Under the pieces are notes generated by a model. That model was given only the letters and a program-made list of their open reading frames with translations. It was not told the DNA's origin and searched no databases. Below are positions 13,977 through 21,091 of a DNA stretch of 38,612 nt, piece by piece. This DNA comes from RGIG5579 sp045543495 (GTDB lineage Bacteria; Bacillota; Clostridia; Oscillospirales; SIG627), in NCBI GenBank assembly GCA_045543495.1, contig JAZQMO010000035.1, forward strand, positions 1-38,612, read 5' to 3'. Position numbers and translations under genes: made by a program. Position 1 is the first letter of the stretch; every line of letters starts with the position of its first letter.

Positions 13977-14420
13977 ATGATAAATCCAACCCCTATTTAT
14001 ATTGATGGGTCAAAAGACAGATTTGTTAAATTCAGCGGATATGTCAAATCGGTGACACCAGAGCCCACATTCAGTTATGTTGGTCTCAAAAGCAATACCG
14101 AGGCCGAAAGTCCTTTGGTGTTTGTCAAATGCTTTGCCAACCCCTATGGTGTCAACCATAAAAAGTTGGTAGCAAACAGCAAAGGCAGATTCATTGTTAT
14201 TTTGGCTGAACGGGTTATGTATAACGGCAAGGACTACTACAATGCCAAAGACATCACCCTTGGTCCGAGAGAATTTGCCGAGAAAACCCATCCTGTGATA
14301 GACGATACCCCACTTGATACAGACAATGCCGAGGTCAATACAGACGAAAGCGAAGCAGAATATAAACAGCTCAGTTTGTTTGACTATATGGATGCAGATA
14401 CAGACAAGATTCCATTTTAA
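13977..14420 (+). CDS. SSB-like protein with clamp-binding and SSB tail motifs
   Basis: A 147-residue protein. Residues about 10-105 are beta-rich and compatible with an OB-fold (FVKFSGYVKSV, SPLVFVKCFA, RFIVILAERVMYNGKDYYNAKDI). The C-terminal 40 residues are acidic and disordered. Two motifs stand out: QLSLF (131-135), the canonical bacterial beta-clamp-binding pentapeptide, and the end DTDKIPF, like the acidic tip of SSB that recruits repair and replication proteins. I infer a single-strand DNA-binding protein that docks to host replication. Ribosome site GAAAGGAGAGC. Downstream lie xis and int in the same orientation. Confidence 0.65.
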   Translation: MINPTPIYIDGSKDRFVKFSGYVKSVTPEPTFSYVGLKSNTEAESPLVFVKCFANPYGVNHKKLVANSKGRFIVILAERVMYNGKDYYNAKDITLGPREFAEKTHPVIDDTPLDTDNAEVNTDESEAEYKQLSLFDYMDADTDKIPF

Positions 14421-14432
14421 TTGATTTCCCCT

Positions 14433-14475
14433 GCCGTTCGCGGTGTCGGCCTGATGGTCGGCATCGCGAGACGGC
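14433..14475 (+). other. Long hairpin between SSB-like and xis genes
   Basis: GCCGT, TCGCG, GTG and TCGGCC pair in order with GGTCGG, CAT, CGCGA and ACGGC around a TGAT loop, with only small bulges and wobbles. No T run follows, so it is not a terminator. It may slow processing between the two genes or be a protein-binding site. Confidence 0.6.
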
Positions 14476-14508
14476 CTCCACAAAATATTACGAAAGGAGA
14501 ACACTTGC

Positions 14509-14712
14509 ATGGACACCTTAACTTTGACTGTGGCAGATGTGAAAAAGCACTTGCACATCGGAAATGACAAGGCATATGCCCTTTTCAAGCAAAAGTCTTT
14601 CCCGTCTTTTCAGTTTGACGGCAAGTATCTTGTAAAGAGAGACGATTTTGAAAAGTGGCTTGATAATATACAGAAACTACCCGACAAGAACTATAAACTA
14701 TATTCAGCATAA
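14509..14712 (+). CDS. Excisionase (Tn916 Xis/HTH_17 type)
   Basis: A 67-residue winged-helix protein: LTVADVKKHLHIGNDKAYALF forms the helix-turn-helix and FQFDGKYLVKRDDFEKWL the wing and last helix, the pattern of MerR-like excisionases such as Tn916 Xis. It would bend DNA at the element ends and steer the integrase to excision. It lies 12 bp upstream of the integrase gene, the usual xis-int arrangement. AAAGGAGAACACTTGC precedes the ATG. Confidence 0.82.
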   Translation: MDTLTLTVADVKKHLHIGNDKAYALFKQKSFPSFQFDGKYLVKRDDFEKWLDNIQKLPDKNYKLYSA

Positions 14713-14724
14713 AGGAGAATACAG

Positions 14725-16053
14725 ATGATTATAAAAATCGACTTCACGGAAGATATGAAATATAAGGATTTCAAAGTGACGAAAAAGAAAGACGGCAGAT
14801 TGTTCTGCCGTGTCCCTATCGCCTATGAGATAGACGAGAAAGGCGAGAAAAGCAAGCGGTATATCTACAAGGAAATATACGGAGTTGATAAAAACGACAT
14901 AGCCGTAAAACGAGCAGACTTTATAACCGAGCAGGTGACGGCAACCCGTGAGAAAAAAGCAACCGACGAGTTGTTTATCACCCAAGCAGAAAATTGGCTC
15001 TACAACGAAAAATACGGCACCGTAAAGGGTACCTCATTCGATAGGTTAGAGGGTATCTTCATTCATCAAATAATGCCTGCTGTTGAAAAACTACGGCATT
15101 ATAAACTGAAAGATATTGACAATACGGATATTAAGGCCATGTTGAAATACAACCTTGACAAAGGGTACAGTTATTCAACCCTGTTAAAGATATATCGTTT
15201 TTTGAATGAGTTTCTACAACATCAATTTCTCGGCGGAATCATTCCCCGAAACCCTGTGCAACAAGTTAAAATGTATAAGAAAGAGTTTGTTGCCGAACAA
15301 CAAGCAATGTTCCGTGAAAAACGGGATATTCTGCGAGTACGGGCAGAGAACAAAGAAACCTTAACGGAAGAGGAACAAAAAATTGCCGACTCCACCCTCA
15401 AATGTGAGGACAAAGACGACATTCATTTCTTTACCGATGAGGAAATCGCCCGTTTGCACGTCGCCGCTGTGGCGACCTTTCAGAACGGCAAACCGTGCCT
15501 AAAACAAGCAGAATTCTTTATTTTTATGCTCAACACGGGTTTACGGGCAGGAGAGGCATTGGCACTCAAATACAGCGATTTTGACTATAATAAACGGACA
15601 GTCCTTATTCGCGACAACATCACCTCTTCCAAGGAACGGGGCAGCGATGGAAAAGCAACAGGAAAACGCTCTGTAAAAGAGGGCGGCACCAAGACAAAGT
15701 CCAGTACGGCAATATTAGACATCAATCAAAAAGCAATTGATATTATACGGCGATTACAGGAACAAGAGCCCAAAGGGTACAACGGGTACATAATTCGCAA
15801 TGGCGATAAAACCATTGAGCCACGGGCATTGGAAAAGCGGTTTTACAATCTATTGAGATTGGCAAAGATTGAGCAGACGGGTCTGCACACTCTCCGCCAC
15901 ACCTGTGCTTCCAAATTGTATGAGTTGACAAACGGCGATACCAAGTTTGTGTCCGAGATGCTTCGGCACAAATCGGTGAGCTTCACCGCCCAAACCTATA
16001 TACATTTGGAGCAGAAATACAAGCAACACCGTGTAAATAATTTTGCTATATAA
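14725..16053 (+). CDS. Tyrosine integrase of the tRNA-Trp element
   Basis: A 442-residue integrase. The N-terminal domain (about 1-70) is a strand-rich arm-type DNA-binding domain (KDGRLFCRVPIAYEIDEKGEKS). A SAM-like core-binding domain follows (about 80-185). The catalytic domain has LNTGLRAGEALAL (first Arg), HTLRHTCASKLYEL (H-x-x-R) and LRHKSVSFTAQTYIH (second His and nucleophile Tyr). It reads toward the tRNA-Trp gene 175 bp away, as expected for the enzyme that made this insertion. RBS GGAGAATACAG. AT-rich codon use matches xis and the SSB-like gene, not the host genes. Confidence 0.92.
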   Translation: MIIKIDFTEDMKYKDFKVTKKKDGRLFCRVPIAYEIDEKGEKSKRYIYKEIYGVDKNDIAVKRADFITEQVTATREKKATDELFITQAENWLYNEKYGTVKGTSFDRLEGIFIHQIMPAVEKLRHYKLKDIDNTDIKAMLKYNLDKGYSYSTLLKIYRFLNEFLQHQFLGGIIPRNPVQQVKMYKKEFVAEQQAMFREKRDILRVRAENKETLTEEEQKIADSTLKCEDKDDIHFFTDEEIARLHVAAVATFQNGKPCLKQAEFFIFMLNTGLRAGEALALKYSDFDYNKRTVLIRDNITSSKERGSDGKATGKRSVKEGGTKTKSSTAILDINQKAIDIIRRLQEQEPKGYNGYIIRNGDKTIEPRALEKRFYNLLRLAKIEQTGLHTLRHTCASKLYELTNGDTKFVSEMLRHKSVSFTAQTYIHLEQKYKQHRVNNFAI

Positions 16054-16060
16054 CCCAGTC

Positions 16061-16084
16061 GGCACCCATTGGGGTGCCTTTTTT
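16061..16084 (+). terminator. Terminator of integrase unit
   Basis: A 7-bp GC-rich stem GGCACCC / GGGTGCC followed by six T residues, just after the integrase stop. Confidence 0.88.
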
Positions 16085-16085
16085 A

Positions 16086-16219
16086 GTGCCACAAACTGCC
16101 ACAAATTCCGCCACAAAATAACCCTAAAAACAAGCAAAAACAGGAACGAATAGGAAAAACCGCAAAAACGACAGAAAAAAAGAAAAATCCGAAAACCCTT
16201 GAAAACAAAGGATTTTCGG
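16086..16219. promoter_or_regulatory. Right-end integrase arm-type sites
   Basis: GCCACAAACT, GCCACAA and GCCACAAA occur in close direct repeat (16088-16117), followed by AGGAACGAATAGGA (16142-16155), matching the left element end in the same orientation. GAAAACAAAGGATTTTCGG (16201-16219) is inverted relative to 10241-10259. Together they fit integrase and excisionase binding arms around the core. Confidence 0.6.
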
Positions 16220-16227
16220 AATTTCTG

Positions 16228-16303
16228 TGGCAGGGGCAGAAGGACTTGAACCCTCGGCACGCGGTTTTGGAGACCGCTGCTCTACCAACTGAGCTATACC
16301 CCT
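16228..16303 (-). tRNA. tRNA-Trp (CCA anticodon)
   Basis: A complete cloverleaf on the minus strand: acceptor AGGGGTA / TGCCCCT, GCTCAGTTGG D arm, anticodon loop CTCCAAA giving CCA, T arm GAGGG TTCAAGT CCTTC, discriminator G and encoded CCA. Its 3' 45 bases lie within the element's attachment core. After integration that 3' end comes from the element, so the gene is a hybrid of host 5' part and element 3' part. Confidence 0.95.
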
Positions 16304-16344
16304 ATATAAAAATTAAAAACAAGAAACTGTGCAAGGGAAGGGAA

Positions 16345-16498
16345 TGCAACAGCGGGACCGCTGCTCTTCCTGTTGCAACATCACCTCTGCCATCGCTTTC
16401 GCTTGGCAATCGCTGTGTTGCTGCCACTCCTTATCGTTCGCTTCATCCGCCCCCCGGCGGCGCTCACGAACGTCCCCAACTGAGCTATACCCCTATAT
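16345..16498 (-). pseudogene. Broken tRNA-Trp copy split by a GC-rich palindromic repeat
   Basis: The sequence at 16476-16498 is identical to the 5' end of tRNA-Trp (16285-16307), and GACCGCTGCTCT at 16356-16367 is identical to its D-to-anticodon segment (16272-16283). In the intact gene one base separates these blocks; here about 108 bases do (16368-16475). The insert contains CGTTCG/CGAACG and GGCGG-type palindromes and matches the repeat at 9846-9885. The 3' half of the tRNA is missing and replaced by a TGCAACAG / CTGTTGCA hairpin. Confidence 0.7.
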
Positions 16499-16520
16499 GA
16501 TATAGGATTGGGAACGATTG

Positions 16521-16597
16521 TGGTGGGCCTTCAGGGACTTGAACCCCGGACCGACCGGTTATGAGCCGGCTGCTCTGACCAGCTGAGCTAAAGGCCC
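16521..16597 (-). tRNA. tRNA with CAU anticodon, probably Ile2
   Basis: A complete cloverleaf with encoded CCA: acceptor GGGCCTT / AAGGCCC, loop CTCATAA. The flanking GGCTCATAACC and the GGNCCTTTAGCTCAG 5' end match the lysidine-modified isoleucine tRNA of Firmicutes rather than elongator Met. By anticodon alone a Met tRNA cannot be excluded. Confidence 0.9.
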
Positions 16598-16632
16598 ATA
16601 GTCCTTTGAAATCGCAGGGAACAGTATAACAA

Positions 16633-16662
16633 AAAAAAGCCCTTTTGTCAAGGGCTTTTTTG
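16633..16662. terminator. Terminator of the dac-like operon
   Basis: A perfect 12-bp stem AAAAAAGCCCTT / AAGGGCTTTTTT, 5 bp past the stop of the minus-strand operon. The symmetric tails also allow plus-strand use. Confidence 0.92.
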
Positions 16663-16666
16663 TTTT

Positions 16667-18406
16667 TTAGGATTTTGATTTCGGACGGGAAGAATTGGGC
16701 TTCGTCTGATTCGGGGGCGTTTTGCGGGAGGAGGGGGGACTTGTTCGGTAAACCTCTCTTTTTTGAGTTTGCCCCGATCTTGTGACCCGATAACTTTCTC
16801 CATGGGAAGCGGGTCTTTTATTTCCCGCTTGGCGGGGGGTCACCTGCCCGTGGTTCTCTTTGCGGTATTTTTCAGGCACCTTGGCAACGGCCTTATGGGG
16901 CTGATTCGGCGTTCTTTGTCCTCTCGGCGCTTCTATGACCTCGGTTTCACCGGAAAGCACCTTAAAGCCCTCTCGCAGGGCGCCTCGCACCCTCCTCATA
17001 CGGGCTTGGCTGGCCTTTCTTTCTTCCATACGGACCTTTTCCATCCGTCGGTTTTCCTGCTCGTTGATCTCGGCAATGGCCATAGCACGGGCACGGTTCT
17101 TGCGGGCATATTGCAGCCACACCGTTCCGATAAGGATCAAAACATAGAGCACGGCACCGCTGATGACCAAGATCAAAACTGCCTTGGCAGGGCCTTGGGA
17201 GAAAAAGCCTGTGACGGCATCCCAAAAGACCAGCCAACGGGAAAGGCCCACATTGGACTGCGCCATCAGGGGCACCGTGTCAAGGAGCTCTCCCTCAAAA
17301 TAGATCTCAAGCTTGGCGTATTCCTCGCCCTTGATAATGGGGGCGGTATAGCTTTCCTCATCGTTTTGGATTTTGGTCTCCACTGCCTCGGAAAGGTCGG
17401 CCTCGGTGGGGAGGAGGTATTTTTTGCTTTCTCCCGTCACCAGGATCATATGATCCACGCCCTGTCCCAAGCGCACCCTTTTCTCGCAAATGATCTGCCC
17501 CGAGGGCATCACCTCTCGCATGGAATAGCTGCTTTCCGCCCATTCCAAGAGATTCTTGGCATCCCGATAGGAGGAGATATCGAGGCCGTTTTGCTTTTCA
17601 CTGCGATCCTTGCCGCCGGAAAGGATCACCATAAAGGTGGCGTTGCCCTTCTTGCGAACCGTGGCCACGCAGTACCCTGCGCCGCCCGTGTAGCCTGCGG
17701 CCATTCCCCGCACGCCCTCCATATAATAATCGGTCACATAAGAGAAGGGGATCAGTGCATTTTTATTGGTGTATTCACGGCCCCCCGTCACATTGGTGGA
17801 GGGAAGGGAGACCTTGGGCTTTTCCGAAAGCACCATAAAATCGTTCACCCGATAGAGTGCTTTGCAAAGGACAAGGGTATCCTTCAGGGTGGTATACATC
17901 ACGGCGGTATCCACGCCTGTGGGGTTGGAGTAATAGGTGTGCTCCATACCAAGCTCTTTGGCCCTTTGGTTCATCCTCTCCACGAAGGCGGAAATGTTTC
18001 CACCCACACGGGAGGCCAGAACCAACGCCGCATCGTTGGCATTTTGCACCACAAGCCCTGCCAGAAGAGAGTCAAAATCAATGACCTCGCCCGCCTTCAG
18101 CTTCATAGAGGTTCCCCCTGCGGAGGAGAGCATTTCCTCCGTTACGGTGATCATATGGTTGCCGCTCTCCCGGCGGTACTCGAAGGCAAGAAGCGCCGTC
18201 ATCAGCTTGGTGAAGGCGGCGGGATTGATGCGGGATTCAAAATTTTTATCAAAGAGGATCCTGTCCGTTTCCAGATTGTAGACGACCCCTGCGGTGCTGT
18301 CCACCTGAGGAAGGGAATCCGTGGGGGCGGCAGAGGCTCGGGGGGTGGGGAACAGAAACAGCAGGGCAACGAGAGCGCAAAGAAAAGCGGTCAAGCGTTG
18401 TTTCAT
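16667..18406 (-). CDS. DacA/DacF-like D,D-carboxypeptidase homologue lacking catalytic motifs
   Basis: A 579-residue secreted membrane protein with the peptidase S11 fold, but all three active-site motifs are changed. SxxK is AFTK (A64-K67 in NPAAFTKLMT), SxN is NAN (122-124 in QNANDAALVLA), and KTG is AAG (236-238 in RGMAAGYTGGAGYC). Surrounding residues are well conserved, so the fold is kept without acyl-enzyme chemistry. Signal peptide 1-27; membrane helix about 407-431; then a 148-residue, very basic cytoplasmic tail (coiled coil, then disordered Lys/Pro/Ser-rich), unlike the short amphipathic anchor of DacA. The start overlaps the ribF stop; RBS GGAAGGAGG. Likely a structural or sensing role at peptidoglycan. 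Confidence 0.85.
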   Translation of the reverse strand: MKQRLTAFLCALVALLFLFPTPRASAAPTDSLPQVDSTAGVVYNLETDRILFDKNFESRINPAAFTKLMTALLAFEYRRESGNHMITVTEEMLSSAGGTSMKLKAGEVIDFDSLLAGLVVQNANDAALVLASRVGGNISAFVERMNQRAKELGMEHTYYSNPTGVDTAVMYTTLKDTLVLCKALYRVNDFMVLSEKPKVSLPSTNVTGGREYTNKNALIPFSYVTDYYMEGVRGMAAGYTGGAGYCVATVRKKGNATFMVILSGGKDRSEKQNGLDISSYRDAKNLLEWAESSYSMREVMPSGQIICEKRVRLGQGVDHMILVTGESKKYLLPTEADLSEAVETKIQNDEESYTAPIIKGEEYAKLEIYFEGELLDTVPLMAQSNVGLSRWLVFWDAVTGFFSQGPAKAVLILVISGAVLYVLILIGTVWLQYARKNRARAMAIAEINEQENRRMEKVRMEERKASQARMRRVRGALREGFKVLSGETEVIEAPRGQRTPNQPHKAVAKVPEKYRKENHGQVTPRQAGNKRPASHGESYRVTRSGQTQKREVYRTSPPSSRKTPPNQTKPNSSRPKSKS

Positions 18407-19314
18407 AATGCCTCCTTCCACCAAGCACGGGCGTTTTCCCGATCCCTGGAAATTTGTTCGGTCAATTCCTCCAGCGAGGAAAAACGGGTCTCCTCTCGCA
18501 AAAAGGCAAAAAATTCCACACTGACGGTCTTTCCGTACAGATCCCCCGAAAAGTCAAACAAATGGGTCTCTGCCAGAACGCAGCCCTCTTTTTCCACGGT
18601 GGGGCGGCAGCCTATATTGCAGACTCCTTGATAGTAGGCTCCGTCAAAAAACATTCTCACGGCGTACACGCCCTTTTTCGGCACCACATACTCCTCAGGA
18701 AAGGCCTGATTGACGGTGGGAAAGCCGATGCGGGTTCCCAAGTGCTTCCCGTGCAAAACGGGAAAGCGAATGGAGTAGGGGCGGCCCAAAAGGCGATTGG
18801 CCTCCCCGATCCTGCCTGCGGCAAGATGCTCCCGAATACGGGTGGAGGAAACGGGCTCCCCATCCATCATCACGGGAGGCTGGGTGTATACCTTCACCCC
18901 AAGAGGCTCTAAATATTCCTTCAAAAAGGCGGCATCGCCCGCTCCGTTTTTGCCGAAGCGAAAATTAAAGCCGCAGAACACGTGCTTGGCCGACAGGGTC
19001 TCCAGCAGGATCCTGCGGCAAAACTCCTCGGGAGAATAATCCCGCACCCGCTCAAAATCCTCTAAAATCACCTGATGGATGCCAAGCTCCCGTGCAAAGC
19101 GGCGCTTGTCCTCGGGAGAGAGAATGTTTCCCGAGGAAAAGGAGTTTTTCAAAATGTGCTCGGGGTGGCGGCGAAAGCTCCAGACCAACGAAAGAAGGCC
19201 CTCTTCTCTTGCGATGAGGGCACATTTTTCCATAATGGCACGGTGACCCAAGTGGATCCCGTCAAAGTTTCCCAGAGCAACACAGGTGCCCCGTTCGCCG
19301 TCGCTGCGATACAT
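18403..19314 (-). CDS. ribF: Bifunctional riboflavin kinase/FAD synthetase
   Basis: Converts riboflavin to FMN and FMN to FAD in the cytoplasm (303 aa, normal length). The N-terminal nucleotidyltransferase domain shows GNFDGIHLGH (15-24), GFNFRFGKNGAGD and SSTRIREHLAAG. The C-terminal kinase domain shows GRPYSI, VLHGKHLGTRIGFPTVN (with the PTxN substrate motif), GVYAV and CNIGCRPTV. It is the fourth gene of the five-gene minus-strand operon and is translationally coupled (ATGA) to the dac-like gene downstream. No FMN riboswitch is visible, as expected for a housekeeping copy. Confidence 0.95.
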   Translation of the reverse strand: MYRSDGERGTCVALGNFDGIHLGHRAIMEKCALIAREEGLLSLVWSFRRHPEHILKNSFSSGNILSPEDKRRFARELGIHQVILEDFERVRDYSPEEFCRRILLETLSAKHVFCGFNFRFGKNGAGDAAFLKEYLEPLGVKVYTQPPVMMDGEPVSSTRIREHLAAGRIGEANRLLGRPYSIRFPVLHGKHLGTRIGFPTVNQAFPEEYVVPKKGVYAVRMFFDGAYYQGVCNIGCRPTVEKEGCVLAETHLFDFSGDLYGKTVSVEFFAFLREETRFSSLEELTEQISRDRENARAWWKEAL

Positions 19315-19332
19315 CGTTTCGTTCCTTCGTGA

Positions 19333-19848
19333 TCAGTCTTCTTTTTTTACGAAAAATACCTTGTCCATCTTTTGATCAAACAGGGGCTTGTCGGCAAAAT
19401 CGGTCTGCACATCGGCGATGGCATCCACCGTTTCAATGCCCTCCACGATCTTACCGAAGGCGGCATAGGAGCCGTCCAGATGGGGAGCATCCTCGTGCAT
19501 GATAAAGAACTGGCTTCCCGCAGAGTCGGGGGCTTGGCTTCTTGCCATAGAGAGTACCCCTCTCTCGTGCTTTAAGTTGTTTTCCACACCGTTGGCACGG
19601 AATTCGCCCTTGATCGTCCAGCCGGGGCCGCCGATGCCGATGCCCTGAGGATCGCCGCCTTGGATCATAAAGCCGGGGATCACTCGGTGGAAGATCAGGC
19701 CGTTGTAAAAGCCTCCGTCCACCAGCTTCTGAAAGTTCTTCACGGTAATGGGAGCGATCTCGGGGTAGAGCTCGGCCACCATTTCATCGCCGCTTTCCAT
19801 TACGAATTTTACAAATAAGGTTTTTTCTTCACTTTTTACAAATGCCAT
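19333..19848 (-). CDS. Cytoplasmic cyclophilin-type peptidyl-prolyl isomerase
   Basis: A 171-residue cyclophilin. Typical residues are present: FHRVIPGFMIQGGDP (catalytic Arg, Phe, Met, Gln), MARSQAPDSAGSQFFI, and HLDGSYAAFGKI. There is no signal peptide, so it should act in the cytoplasm on prolyl bonds of folding proteins. It lies 13 bp downstream of a lipoprotein paralogue with which it shares most of the catalytic core, evidently a tandem duplication giving one inner and one outer enzyme. Confidence 0.93.
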   Translation of the reverse strand: MAFVKSEEKTLFVKFVMESGDEMVAELYPEIAPITVKNFQKLVDGGFYNGLIFHRVIPGFMIQGGDPQGIGIGGPGWTIKGEFRANGVENNLKHERGVLSMARSQAPDSAGSQFFIMHEDAPHLDGSYAAFGKIVEGIETVDAIADVQTDFADKPLFDQKMDKVFFVKKED

Positions 19849-19861
19849 AATAAATCCTCTC

Positions 19862-20551
19862 TTACTGTTCTTCTGTTCTTTCTTCCGCAGTTTTTGTTTC
19901 CGCTTGCTGGGCCTCTTTTGTTTCGTTCTTCTCCGGCTCGGCGGTGTTCTTCACAAAATAGACCCTCTCCATGACCTGCTGTTCCACAGGGGTCTCACCC
20001 GCTACGGTACAGGTGGCGATCTCATCCACCACGCTCATGCCGCTGACCACCTTGCCGAAGGCGGCGTAGTCCCCGTCCAAATGATAAGCGGCCTTGTGCA
20101 TGATAAAGAACTGACTTCCCGCAGAGTCGGGATCGTTTGCTCTTGCCATGGAAATCACGCCTCTTGTGTGCTTTAAGTCATTTTTCACGCCGTTGGAGGA
20201 AAATTCACCCTTGATGCTCCAGCCGGGGCCGCCCCCGCCCGTGCCCTCGGGGTCACCGCCTTGGATCATAAAGCCACGGATCACGCGGTGGAAGATCAGC
20301 CCGTCATAAAACTTTTGGCCGACCAGCTTCTGAAAATTCTCCACGGTAATGGGAGCGATCTCGGGGAAGAGCTCCACCACGATCACCTTGCCCGTGGTCA
20401 TCTGAATACAAACATAATTGGTTTTCTCCTCGGTTTCCTCAAAGCCCTCGGGAAGCGTGACGGGGGCTTTTTCCTCCTTGGCGCAGGAGGCAAGGCAGAA
20501 GAGGGTGACGGCCGCCAGAAGGAGGGCCAGAATTTTTTTGGTGTGTTTCAT
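19862..20551 (-). CDS. Lipoprotein cyclophilin-type peptidyl-prolyl isomerase
   Basis: A 229-residue extracytoplasmic cyclophilin. The signal peptide ends in the lipobox LASC; the mature protein has FHRVIRGFMIQGGDP, MARANDPDSAGSQFFI and HLDGDYAAFGKVVSGM. A Glu/Thr/Ala-rich C-terminal tail (about 30 residues) is probably disordered. It likely assists folding of exported proteins on the outer face of the membrane. The ATG overlaps the stop of the upstream gene, so it is translationally coupled and needs no strong ribosome site of its own. Confidence 0.92.
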   Translation of the reverse strand: MKHTKKILALLLAAVTLFCLASCAKEEKAPVTLPEGFEETEEKTNYVCIQMTTGKVIVVELFPEIAPITVENFQKLVGQKFYDGLIFHRVIRGFMIQGGDPEGTGGGGPGWSIKGEFSSNGVKNDLKHTRGVISMARANDPDSAGSQFFIMHKAAYHLDGDYAAFGKVVSGMSVVDEIATCTVAGETPVEQQVMERVYFVKNTAEPEKNETKEAQQAETKTAEERTEEQ

Positions 20552-20883
20552 CGGTAATATTTGAAGTAGCAAATGACACTTCGTTCCTTTCCGTAAATTT
20601 CATCAAAGCCTGTGAAGATCACGCCGTCGTGGCTCATCAATTCTCCCGACTGAACCTGATCGTCCCGACATTTGAAGATGGATTCGGTCTCGCTGTTGAC
20701 GAAGACCCAGCCTGCTTTCACGCAGATGTAAGCGTCCTTACAAAGCACCTTATCCCCCTCGGGGCCTCGCTCGGTCACGTATTTTAGGATTTTGCTGTCG
20801 TAGCGACCCGCCGCTTCCCGCCGATAGGCAGGGGAGGCGTAATACCGCTCGGGGAACAGTTTTTCATAGAGTTTTTTGAACAT
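20548..20883 (-). CDS. Conserved small protein of unknown function, first gene of operon
   Basis: A 111-residue soluble protein I cannot assign. The N-terminus is basic and Tyr-rich (KKLYEKLFPERYYASPAYRRE); the rest is strand-rich (DKVLCKDAYICVKAGWVFVNSE, GVIFTGFDEIYGKERSVICYFKYYR), which suggests a small beta domain. No membrane segment. The start codon directly follows a consensus promoter with only 6 bp after the -10 box, so the message appears leaderless. No other ATG/GTG/TTG start with a ribosome site exists before residue 80. Its stop overlaps the cyclophilin start. Confidence 0.75.
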   Translation of the reverse strand: MFKKLYEKLFPERYYASPAYRREAAGRYDSKILKYVTERGPEGDKVLCKDAYICVKAGWVFVNSETESIFKCRDDQVQSGELMSHDGVIFTGFDEIYGKERSVICYFKYYR

Positions 20884-20889
20884 ACTACC

Positions 20890-20918
20890 ATTATAGTTTT
20901 TTTCTCATTCCGTGTCAA
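20890..20918 (-). promoter_or_regulatory. Consensus promoter, predicted leaderless transcript
   Basis: On the minus strand: TTGACA, 17-bp spacer, TATAAT, all consensus. The -10 box ends 6 bp before the ATG at 20883, so the expected first transcribed base is the A of the start codon. Confidence 0.85.
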
Positions 20919-20996
20919 GGCGGCAGGGGAAAAAACAGAGAGAAGAAAAGAAAGAAAAAACACAGGATTTCAGCGGGGAAAATTGTGCCCGATTTC

Positions 20997-21025
20997 TTGA
21001 CATTTTTCCTGAAAAAGTGTATGAT
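20997..21025 (+). promoter_or_regulatory. Promoter of polyamine transporter operon
   Basis: TTGACA, 17-bp spacer, TATGAT. It is followed by a leader of about 60 bases containing GTGAGGAGGTAGATAA before the potA start. Confidence 0.85.
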
Positions 21026-21091
21026 TATCTTGCTATTTTATGCAGTGCTTTCCTTGCAGGACAAGGAGCACCAAAGTGAGGAGGTAGATAA

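Larger units (their letters stand above)
10178..16272. mobile_element. tRNA-Trp integrative element (about 6.1 kb)
   Basis: Two 47-bp direct repeats covering the 3' end of tRNA-Trp (10178-10224 and 16226-16272, 45/47 identical) bound an AT-richer segment. The right end carries intact tRNA-Trp, with a tyrosine integrase gene reading towards it and an excisionase gene just upstream. The interior has an SSB-like gene, a second tyrosine recombinase, two lipoprotein genes on the minus strand and several structured leader regions. I see no relaxase, coupling protein, replication initiator or phage structural gene, so it is a minimal integrative or satellite-type element rather than a complete ICE or prophage. 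Confidence 0.78.

Noticed and set aside
10178..16272. Complete prophage or ICE in tRNA-Trp
   Set aside because: No structural, packaging, relaxase or secretion genes; the lysis cassette at 0.6-4.4 kb lies outside the attachment repeats.
18403..19333. FMN riboswitch for ribF
   Set aside because: The gene lies inside an operon with 18 bp upstream; no RFN element is present.
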